Shown here piece after piece: positions 26,131 through 41,638 of a DNA stretch of 64,000 nucleotides (within the stretch, counting starts at the first letter, position 1; every line of letters starts with the position of its first letter). Origin of the DNA: Scatophagus argus (lineage: Eukaryota > Chordata > Actinopteri > Scatophagidae); the NCBI RefSeq assembly GCF_020382885.2, contig NC_058493.1:22875499-22939498 (forward strand). Reading direction: 5' to 3'. Below the pieces are notes generated by a model, which made no database searches, was not told the DNA's origin, and was given only the letters and a program-made list of their open reading frames with translations. The translations under genes and the position numbers were made by a program.

Positions 26131-29100
26131 AAATTATGGGCCACTGACGACCCCAGCCCCACCACCTCATACACAAAAATACAAGGCAAATAAAGCCATC
26201 AAACCTCTCCAGAGTATCATGAATGAAGAGGTTTTTGTTGATATCTCAGGTAGCCTACATCATGCTGTATTAATCTCGAACTCCCCCTCCGGGAAATCAA
26301 TAAGAATTATCTTATCTTATCACATCTTAATATTTCTCCTGCAGATGGCAGACTTTTAATCACTGGAGTCCAGTGGACAGATAAACCAGACCAGACTCAG
26401 CACTAGGAATGTACAATAAGTTAAAAGTGGAAGGGAGGAGTGATACAAAAGATTACAAAGGCCCAGTTGTTTTGTTTTGTTTTGTTTTTTCACCTACAGT
26501 AAGGTCTCTTGCAGCACTGTGTGGGATGTAGATAACCATACGACATCACTTCCTTCCCCCCGCCACTGAGCCAGAGCGGAAGACGTGCTTCTTCTTCAGA
26601 CGCCCTCTCTGTTTTCCTTTAACCTCACACGCCGGATGGCTTGCCCTTTTGCCGTCTGTCACCATGAAAAAAAGGGAACGAAGGAGGGCGAGCAGGCCAG
26701 GTGTCAAAGGACAGCACGGGATGGGGCAGTGACGACAATAACGACAGGATGAGAGCCGTTTTGTCCATTGCACGCAGCACTATCTGATCTGCCAGAGGGA
26801 CAACAAGAGGAAGGAAAGGCTGACAGCATCAAGCAGAAGACACGTCGCTGTCATGGTGGTAATATTACCACAAATATATGTGAAGAATATGTAAAGCAGA
26901 CTTCCTGATTAAATAATGCTGGCAGTGAAAATCCGAGCATTGAAACTAACAGCGCCAGATATGAAGCACACGAACCACCGGCGAAATATCAACTAATATT
27001 TTCAAAGACGAGCCAAAGTCTAATAATGTGAACACAAAACCGACTGGCCAAAAGACATAAACCTTGCAGGGAGGAAAAGGGAGTTGGGAGTAGTCTACCC
27101 AATATTTGCACTCCATCGCTGAGCCAGTGAAACACTAAAGATGTGGAGTGGAAGGATTATATATATATGTCTACCAGAGCGTTTGATGTAATAGTCTAAG
27201 TGAGCAATAAGAGCAAGAAAAAAATGTTTTATGTTGTACTTACTGACTAAATGGATTTGTTTGTTTGTTATTGCACTTTTGTAATCAAATTTCCCTCCTT
27301 CATTAAGATAATTACTTGCGTGTGGGACAACAGAGTCTGAGACAAGACCAATTACTGTAATTTAATTAGAAAGACTTTCCTGCGCACAGGCAGACAGACT
27401 GACTGACAGAACTTCAGCCGGGCCATTAAAGTATACAGCCAGTGAAGTACTAAATTTCATTATGGTGGGATTTATTACTCTGTACTTTCCACTCAAGCAA
27501 GAAATTGCCCCAGCACCTGATGACCAAAAGTGAAAGCATGCGACTGTCTTGTGCTCAGTTTTACCTTTGCTAGAACTGAATTCAAATTCAGTGCGAATCA
27601 GGTTTTTCTCCACCAGGTGGTGTTGCAGGGCTATCATAAACATTCACAGGGACAAACTCAAAGACAGTTTGGGCCCAAAGCCCGAACATAAAGCAAAATC
27701 TTCTTTTTTTTTTTAATTATCATTATTACTCAATCTCAAGCCTCCAGCTTTATATGCTGCCACAGAAAACATGAGATATTTGCTCTGATTAGATTGTACA
27801 GGAGCTGATAAGCTCGCTACAGTAGTTAATTCCACTGTTTGATTCCTATCTGAAACTGAAGGTCAAGTGCAGTATTAGAGTACAGCCACAGCCTAGTATG
27901 TCGTTAAATGAAAACCTTCTGACTCAATTTTCCCTTTAACAACTGCAATAAATCAGAAGAGCGCCACCGCTGAGCAGAGTGTGCCTCTAACCCAGGGCCT
28001 ACCCGTTGTTCCCAGCCTAGCCAGTTAGTTCAGTATTGATTCTCCATCTCGCTGTGATACCACTATAACCATCTGGCCTATGAAGCTCACAGCCCTTGCC
28101 TGAAATCCAGTGTACGCTGCCCTCGGAGGGTAGCGGGAACACCATGAGAGGAAAGTCTCAGCGCACCCTCTGGGCTCTGGACTGTAGTGCTTTCGCTAAA
28201 AACAAACAAACTCTGCCCTCAACTCATGCCCTGCTAGTCAGCCTGCTTTAGCATCTACGCCTTTCACCTTATCTCCCCTCGCCATGGCTGCTCACAAACA
28301 CAGACTTTTAAACAGTCGCTATGATAAATGATTCAGTCCTCAGGCAACTTTCCAGACTGTTGGTCGTAATATTAAAATAGCAGGATATTAAAATGAAAAT
28401 TATGATTGACAAAAGTATTGACAGGCTCTCAGAGAAAGGATGGATTACCATGCATGCAAACGGGGTCAGTGTCTAGAAACGCTCTGACCAAAGGGGCTTC
28501 ACACCTAGATAAACTTCCCTTGGCATAGAGGTCATTATGAAAAATCTTAAAGTATCACCATATTTGACTCTGAGAAAGTAAATCATAGTATGTGTGAAAT
28601 GAGTAATGGGTGTGACAGGATGCTGTAGAGCAGCGATCCCATCCAGGGGGTTTCAATCTCTCAGTGGGTCCGAATAACAAAAAACTGGAAGAATTCAAAA
28701 CTTCTGTTTTAAGAATAGTTGTTTCTCTTTTTCAGATTTTGTCTCCCTCTTGAGAAATACTGGATACGTTCACCTCCTTACGCCTCTTCAGGTTGTACCC
28801 CTCACTCATGTCCAAGCTGAGGTCAAGATCTGTGTTGAAGGGTTACAAGTGGGCGTTATTTTATTTTAAGAGGTCACAAGCCAGAAAGGTTACGAACACC
28901 ACTCTCATTTTACAGTCTATCAGCTCTCGGAAAGTAAGTTCAACAGCGTCACTAAGAATCCAAAAGAGGTCTTGCAATTTTATTATGAACTTAACTGTGG
29001 AAGCCTTTCTGAAATACAAAGGAAGGATAATAAAACATAATATTTCTATTCCACTGCCATACAGCTGCATATCTCTACGTGCTCGGTCAGGTTCTTCTAC

Positions 29101-29382
29101 TTAAATGATACGATGATTATCCAGCTCAGGCTGAAGGTGTGTGCGAATGGGCTCCCACCTGTGCAGAGGTAATTACAGGTCCACTCCTTTCGACAGTCAC
29201 TGGGAGCAAGAATATAACTCTAAAACTGAGGCACTGCTTAACCACACACAGACCTGCTTGATGAAGAGTAACAAACCTAAACATTCACACTCATATGCAC
29301 TCATACACCCCCCAACACACACACACAGAAACACCATTCTTACAAGCACACATGCTCATGAAATTGTCCTCATTTTGAGGGA
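26131..29382. other. Intergenic, no gene recognised
   Basis: The stretch holds a GTTTT pentamer run at about 26470-26488, an ATAT run at 27160-27168 and AT-rich blocks at 26870-27000 and 27240-27370 with TAATTTAATTAG-like sites. No exon with recognisable coding content was found. It ends where the RING gene 3' UTR probably begins on the minus strand. Confidence 0.55.
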
Positions 29383-29388
29383 TTTATT
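29383..29388 (-). terminator. Candidate poly(A) signal of the RNF128-like gene
   Basis: TTTATT on the plus strand reads AATAAA on the minus strand. A second AATAAA lies at 29432-29437. Both follow the stop codon at 30748 by about 1.3 kb. I cannot tell which is used. Confidence 0.45.
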
Positions 29389-30747
29389 ACATTCTAATAA
29401 GCATCAATGTGATTTAATACAGCAGGTAATATTTATTTTACAGAACAATTTAAGACTCCTGGAATCTGTAAAACAGCAGTGAAAATGATTCAACGTAGAA
29501 AAATATATGAAGTACCATAATCAGCATATCCCCCAACAGCAAACAAAGAAACAAAACGACTCTTTAGCTTTATCATTTACTGAGGGACACACAATCTTTG
29601 AACTGCAAGAAACTTCAGAGGTAGACCACAAGGGCTGAATAGACTCCATTCAAAATAATTCAAAAGGAATAACCCGGAAGACTTGTACAAGAATAACAAT
29701 TTGTGTTTGTACACCAAAATCCAAAGATAAGTAGCACACACATTTAGTATCTATCACCTTTACATCAACAGAGAGAACTTTATGATTGTTAAATCCACCT
29801 CAATGGGTATAATTTTCAAAAGCAGAGGATCTTCCTCGATCCAACATATCTGAATGCATCTGTTATATATGTTACATAATACAACACTTATTGTTTGTAT
29901 TGTCATATTACTCAAAAGTAGGAACAACCCCCCCAACACACACACACACACACAGAAAAACCTTGAAAATTTCAACTTCATTTGTGGTAAACTTGTTTCT
30001 GCAGAGTCCCAGAGTCATAGGCCCCTCAGGTGATATTATTCACTCATTGTAGTGCAATGTGTGTCATGCTGCATTTCAGTCACAGGTGTGTTCATAAGGG
30101 TGGGTTCGTGAATCCAGCCTGACGACCTGAGAATTACAATGCAAGAACACACTCCCCTTCACAAAGAGCAGAAAAAAAATCTTTAAATAAACTGAATTAT
30201 GAGAAACAAATTGTGCTGTGAATTTAAAAGGCGGCGGTCAACTGTGTGGGACTGAGAGCAATAGAAGCTAACAAGCTTGCCGTAGAAGGAAATTTGGCCA
30301 CAGTTTCACACAGATAGTCAAATGAACGCTGTGCTGCACTTCCTCTCTGGACAGTGTCGAGCCGGCGCGTTCACAATGCTAAACAGTAATTTGACACTGG
30401 CAGCAGTGAGAGGCTACTCAGCTTTCAGAATACATTCTAGATATCTAATAGGTAACTTCATGAAAACCCAATAATTATACATTTGTACCAAAACAACCAC
30501 AGTGAAGATCCAGTGTCATCTAAACTACGCAAGGTGCATTAAGATTTTAAATCATCTGATTTTGTTGTGAAAACCTATTTCAGCATTGGTGCATTACACG
30601 ATCGAAATCATTTCTCCTGCTGGAAAATAACAGCTTGATTCCATTGTGCTGGTTCAAAATGTATCGCATTTCAGAAAAATATCAGATTGCAAACAGGTGC
30701 TTTGACTGCATCCTGGTCTGTTGCTGTTTTGTTTTGGTTGCTGTTGC
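29389..30747 (-). other. Probable 3' UTR of the RNF128-like gene
   Basis: The stretch is non-coding and AT-rich. It includes a CA tract at 29936-29955 and has no earlier AATAAA on the minus strand after the stop codon. The assignment rests only on continuity from the stop to the first poly(A) signals. Confidence 0.5.
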
Positions 30748-31833
30748 TCACTGTCTTGCCGCCTCTGCGTCTCTCTCGAAGGCCCTGTTGTCATAGTGAT
30801 GCTGTTGTCTCTCTGGGTCAGGGCTCGCTGGGTCAGTCAACGGGACTTCGTAAATGGGTTCTCCTCCTGTCACTGTGATCACAGTGGCATCTGGTGGCGA
30901 TTCAACGGAAATGTTCTCTTTTCCCTCGTCCTCAACGCCCAGGGCCTTCAGGATGTCGCACTTACACATGGGGCAGGTCCTCCTCTCCAGCAGCCAGGGC
31001 TCAATGCAGGCTTTGTGGAAGATGTGGTCACACGTTAGCACTGTCACCACTTCACCTGCCTTGTAGGATTCAATACACACCGCACACATGTGGGACTCAG
31101 AGGTCGTTTCCTCATCGCCTCTCTTGAGCGTGCGGACTTGTAGGCGCCCGATCGCCTTCTTAGCCTCAGATTTCAGCCTCCTCTCCATGCGCCTGTGCAT
31201 GTTCAGAGTGTAGAGACGATTTGCAGAGATAAACACAAAGTAGGCGATCGAGGCTGCTGTGACAATGAAGAAGGCGATAGACAGGAAGTAAAGCCAGTAG
31301 GTGTCCATCCACGGCCCGTGAGGACTGCCAACAATGATGGACATCTCAACATCTGTCCCATTCTTAACCAGTTTGACAATCTCCATACCCGGAGTGTTGC
31401 CAATCATGATAGCCACAATATCTATCACATCTGGATGTGACATCTGAGTGGTGCTGTTGCCACTGCTATCCACATTATACACCACCACGGCAGCTGCCCC
31501 TTGGCGTTTGGCTGCACGGATCTTCTCACTGAAGGTACAGTTGCCCCTTTTAACCAAGGCTATCCAAGGCGGTGAGCTGGAATTGCGGTTGTAGATGGGA
31601 CCTGGGCCACAGCCCTTGGGGTCTCCCTTGGGAAGTGTAACAATGCCCTCTGCATCCCCCAGGGGAGAGTTGCGACCATACACCCCACACTCACAAATTT
31701 TTGTCTCTGGCGCATTGCTGCCGTTAACATAGTTTATTTCAACCGTGGCTGTCCAAAACACGAAGGCAGCTGAATGGTGAACAAGTCCTGACAAACACAG
31801 CAAAAGCAGACAGTGTTGACTCTTCTTACCCAT
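30748..31833 (-). CDS. rnf128: PA-TM-RING E3 ubiquitin ligase, RNF128/GRAIL-like, single coding exon
   Basis: This is a membrane-anchored RING-H2 ubiquitin ligase of endosomes and the secretory pathway; GRAIL-type ligases ubiquitinate membrane cargo. The 361 residues read in order: signal peptide (about 1-23), PA domain (about 60-170, with WIALVKRGNCTF and MSHPDVIDIVAIMIGN), membrane helix (about 180-203) and RING-H2 with C250, C253, C268, H270, H273, C276, C287 and C290, all intact. The stretch AKKAIGRLQVRTLKRGD and the RING are closest to RNF128. Potential N-glycosylation sites sit at N37, N84, N98, N126 and N158 in the lumenal part. The start is fixed by a strong context (ACCATGG). A good acceptor (branch-like CTAAC, pyrimidine tract, TTAG) ends at 31846, so the coding exon begins at 31845. 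The whole CDS in one exon differs from multi-exon RNF128 and recalls the retrogenes RNF133/RNF148. The exact orthologue is unresolved: it may be an RNF128 paralogue. Confidence 0.85.
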   Translation of the reverse strand: MGKKSQHCLLLLCLSGLVHHSAAFVFWTATVEINYVNGSNAPETKICECGVYGRNSPLGDAEGIVTLPKGDPKGCGPGPIYNRNSSSPPWIALVKRGNCTFSEKIRAAKRQGAAAVVVYNVDSSGNSTTQMSHPDVIDIVAIMIGNTPGMEIVKLVKNGTDVEMSIIVGSPHGPWMDTYWLYFLSIAFFIVTAASIAYFVFISANRLYTLNMHRRMERRLKSEAKKAIGRLQVRTLKRGDEETTSESHMCAVCIESYKAGEVVTVLTCDHIFHKACIEPWLLERRTCPMCKCDILKALGVEDEGKENISVESPPDATVITVTGGEPIYEVPLTDPASPDPERQQHHYDNRAFERDAEAARQ

Positions 31834-31846
31834 GGTAACGCTCCTC

Positions 31847-33868
31847 TAACAACAACAGGAAGCACTCTGTTAGCCTCTTTAGCTTCTTTTTAAACTCCTT
31901 TGTTGGTCCCAGTTCCTGGTTTACTTGAACCACAGCGATCTGAATACAGCTGCAGTTCCTCCCAACCTGCTGTCTACCGTAATCCGATATGAGCCTTTGG
32001 TAACATAACACGAGCTGTGCGTCAGCCACTCACCTCTCGTTATCTTCCTGAACCTTGAACACTCCTCACAGAGGGCAGGGTGCTGGTATTCAACAAGTTG
32101 AAGTACACAAAACACACAGACCTGTGCTGTTACGAGAGCCAAGGAACAGCAAAAGGGCAGGCAAGGAGCGATAAGCAAATGAAAAGAACAGTTTTGTGGA
32201 CTTAGGTCCGGAACACCGAGTGATCTTGTGAAACTAACAAAAGCTGCTGACTTTTCCCTGTGCAATGATGAGCAGAGCAACTGAACAAGTTTTTCTTGTT
32301 TGGCCTGTTTCCTTCCCCTATTTCTATAAGTGACATCAATGTTATGAAAAGCAACTACCCCTTTACCTTGTGAATATTCACTCTGAAAAGACAAGTGCAA
32401 TCTGCTTCCACTACACATTTTAACTTACACAGACACAGTACAAATGTATCCTTTAAATCCTACACAACGTGCATATATTTATATACTCAAGGTTTCCCCT
32501 GTATTCAAATATCTAGAAGCACTTCAATGTCTTCAATCCAGCTACAATGCCGGTGACAACTGAGATGGAACAGGACATTGTCAAGTTTCCATTGTATCCT
32601 CTTACACACAAGTGAAAGCACACACACACTGAGAGACAGAGGCTTCCGATGACAAATGAGACGGAGAGCTTTCTTGTCAAGCTATTTTAACTCAGTTCCC
32701 CAACACAAACTGCAGTACGCAGGTCTCTGCAGAATGTGCTATTAAATCATTAATCTCACTGGGATAAGGAAAAAGAAATCTGTAAATAAAAGAGAGTCTG
32801 GTATTTATTCTTAAAACAGCAGCGGCTCACAGTCCTTGATAACAAGAACAATGGTGCAACTATGACCCTTAAATTCCTGAAACTCACATAATTACACAGC
32901 AGAGAGCAAAGCACAGTGTGAACTTCAAGAATGAAATATATATATATGTTAACTCCAGAAAGAAAAAATCTGCTTTGTTTCACTCTATAAAATATATATA
33001 TATGTATATGTTGGTGTGCATTTAGAAATCACATTTTCAACATGTCCTCGGAGACTTTCTGCTCCAATACTGACATCTACTGGTGAGAAAAGGGTCTGCT
33101 CAGAGACAATATCAAACTGCTGCATCAAAACACTGTGAACAATACTAGCTGATATGACTCTGGATCGGAAGTGCACGCCATGAATACAGATTATTTTATC
33201 CAAAAAGATGTTTTGTGATTTCAGTTGCACTCCACCATTAAAGAAGTCACCTCATTCTGGCTGATTCACTCTTGAAAGAATCAATATGATGTCATTAAAT
33301 AATCCTATGAATAAATATGACAAATTCATCTTCAAGTAATGAAAAGTGGCATTAGGATATGAAATAAAACGGTTAGTGGGGGAAATAAAACTAAACTTCA
33401 ATAAAATGCATGACATAAATGTGAGCCGAGTTTAATTTTATCTCACAATTTCATAGCTAATCCACATATTTTTGTCTGATTTTATGTTTTTTTTTTCTTG
33501 GTCAGAAACGTTAAGTCTCCCGCACAGCTACACATTTCCTTTTTTTGTCAAGGAGTCAAACTACAAGATGACTCACAAAGTTTAAAAAACAGAAAACCTT
33601 ATTATCCATTTGCACCACACGGGGGCGCCATTGACTCATCGTTGTCCCTTATTTAAAAGAAAAAAAAAACAACAACCGGAGACTGACTTTAGCTGACATG
33701 TCGGGCCCATCTTTTCATTTCTTTCTTTATTTGTAAATAAAATAACTGCCAGTCTTTACGACACTCAGTGCTCGGTGCTTTGCATTCATACAACCTGCTC
33801 GGCCTACGTGGTTCACACAAACGCGACAGTTTAGTGCGAATGAAATAAAACTGAGCAGAGCAACTTAC
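31847..33868 (-). other. 5' UTR intron of the RNF128-like gene
   Basis: No coding exon is visible. Contents are AT-rich sequence, ATAT runs at about 32937-32948 and 32990-33010, a T-run near 33488-33496 and an A-run near 33660-33669. The interval is defined by the donor at 33868 and the acceptor at 31847. Confidence 0.45.
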
Positions 33869-34030
33869 CACGCGTCCCACGGCTCCGTCCCTGCACTGAC
33901 GACACAGCACGCTGTCTCGAGGTGTGCCTGTGTTTTCCTGCTTTGTGGATTTTAGGGGTGGTGGTGGTGGGGGGACATCGGGGCATGTCCAAACAAGCCC
34001 GACACCCCGTCACTCCGCACACACCTGTCA
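33869..34030 (-). other. Probable 5' non-coding exon of the RNF128-like gene
   Basis: On the minus strand a CpG-containing stretch ends CGCGTG followed by a consensus donor GTAAGT (33868-33863). Joined to the acceptor at 31846 it would give a 5' UTR intron of about 2 kb. A further minus-strand donor-like GAGAG/GTGAGT near 32032 could add a second leader exon. The upstream border is approximate. Confidence 0.5.
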
Positions 34031-34824
34031 CACACATCCACCTGTCAGGGTCCTGTTAAGTCGCTTTAGTTGTAAAATGAGTGAGTGAATAACTTATGGC
34101 GTAGGCTGGTTTGGATATCTACGCAATGTAGCAAAGCACAGGGTCATATTTATAACTTTTATCATATGATGTTATATAAGAATTAAGATCTACATTGACA
34201 TAGGTCCGCGGATGGAGACTGAGGAGCGGATGCAGCCTCCGACGCCGTACTTAGTCCAGATTTGAAACGATTGGAGGCCTTTTTGTCTCATGTTATCGGC
34301 CCGCAGTCTGCGCCCAGACTGAGGCGTGTGTGATCTCTAACTCCTCACACTTCCACTGATGTTCACGAGGAAAGCTGAACTGTGAGCTACCTTTCCTTTT
34401 GGCGTCAGACTTTATATTGTAGCTCCAAAGGTGAAGCTTAATAGTTTTAATTTTAATTGTAAATTTGGGTTGTGTGTTTGTTAGCAGAAAATCATTTTTC
34501 CGCCTTTAAAGATGTGATAGGAATGTGTTAAAGTGGCTTTATGTTGAATTACCCCACCTCCTCCTCCTCCTCCAAATAAGCCCCAGGCTGCAGGTCGGTT
34601 CAGCTCGAGTGGAACGACTCGCAACTCGTGACCCCCCTCCCCATTCTTGGGGCCAGGCCTTAAGAGATGCTTTCTCCCCATAACTACCTCTCTTTCTTTG
34701 CAGCTTTTAGTCGTAGTGTTAGATGCTCCAGCGTTTACGAGAAGTTTGAGCCCACATTTGATCTCTGCAAGCTTGTAGGACTTGATGACTGCCTGGAATA
34801 ATTCCTATTAATTTTCTGACCCAA
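34031..34824 (+). promoter_or_regulatory. slc24a5: slc24a5 upstream region / shared head-to-head intergenic segment
   Basis: The RING gene leader (minus) and slc24a5 (plus) start within about 0.8 kb of each other, so their promoters share this segment. CTTTCTTTGCAG at 34692-34703 is a good acceptor, so the leader of slc24a5 may be spliced from an unseen upstream exon. No clear TATA box or M-box (TCATGTG) was found. Confidence 0.4.
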
Positions 34825-40515
<5,691 letters not shown>

Positions 40516-40854
40516 GATCTGACCTCTCCTGGACTGAAGCCATAGCCTCTGAGACCCTTAACAACAGTGCAATAACAGAACAAAACAAGACAAGGATCCA
40601 GGGTCCCTCTCACGTACTTCTAAAGAAGATGAAAAGGATGATCTCTTTTAGTAATTTATATATTTAATTAAACCAAAGGGAGGAATGTACCAAAGATCAT
40701 CCTCTTGTGTGCATGTCAGCCCAGACTTCTCAAGACCCGCCATCAAGTCGACAGGTCTCCTGTCTTACTCAAAGACCTATATAGAGAAAATGTGTCATCA
40801 CAGGACTAACTGCAGAGTTCAGATAAATCCAGAACTGACAAGTCAGAGTCAAGT

Positions 40855-40860
40855 AATAAA
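40855..40860 (+). terminator. slc24a5: Poly(A) signal of slc24a5
   Basis: AATAAA lies 340 nt after the stop codon, followed by a GTG/T-rich stretch. A later AATAAT/AATAAA cluster at about 41168-41176 could serve as an alternative. Confidence 0.6.
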
Positions 40861-41436
40861 AGTGTCAACTATATTCATGTGGCCTTGTCCTCCTTTTCAG
40901 GTCAGTGGTCAAGTTAAAAGACAACAAAAAAAAAAGAGAGGGCACTAAGTACACAACTTTGATAACCTTTTACAAGCAAGTCCTTATTGTCTGCAAAGAG
41001 GATGGTGTAAAGAGTCACAAGCAGCAAACTTTCCACTCCTCTTCCATCACCTTGAATGGAAAAATTACTTCAGTTTTTGGTAGTTGTGCTTCCAGGTAAC
41101 TGTAAAGCTTACCTGGACCTGAGACACCGATCTATACCAAGAATTCTAAGTGACCATCCTATTCTTTGGAATAATAATAAAAAAAACAATCTCAGATTTA
41201 TGGAACTTTTATCACTTTCTGTGATTAACGTTGGTGAAATCAATGTCCATTCTATCCAGCTGCTGCCTTTGTGATTATTGTGGAATTTCCCCATTTTGAA
41301 AAGGCCACTGTATGGCACTGTTGAGCAATAATGCTTATAAAAGCAGCACCTGAGGTTCAGTTTACACAAGGTGAAGAACACTTCGAGACTTTGATCCGAG
41401 CAGGTTTTACAACCACCAGGTTTAAAAATTAAAAAG

Positions 41437-41442
41437 TTTATT
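41437..41442 (-). terminator. myef2: Poly(A) signal of myef2
   Basis: AATAAA on the minus strand, about 200 nt beyond the myef2 stop codon (41639). It leaves roughly 0.5 kb between the convergent ends of slc24a5 and myef2. Confidence 0.6.
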
Positions 41443-41638
41443 TGTTCAAATAAACTGCCTGACAAATTCAAAAGGGTTTACAAAACAAAGATAAAAGAGC
41501 TATGTAGTATATAAACAAAAAAAACTGAAACAGTGGACACATGGAGATATGACGTAATTGTGTTTTTAAAACAAAACAAAAGATCATTGGCAAGAGGGCT
41601 GAATGTGGAAGTGTGTTAGCATGACTTCTAGAAAAGCT

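Noticed and set aside
31825-31833. Donor-like GGTAAG directly after the RING gene ATG
   Set aside because: The long conserved reading frame continues straight through with a signal peptide, so splicing there would destroy the protein. Probably a chance match.
31826-32029. Upstream ORF of 67 codons overlapping the RING gene start
   Set aside because: A strong acceptor (CTAAC branch, pyrimidine tract, TTAG) ends at 31846, so most of this ORF would be intron and not leader.
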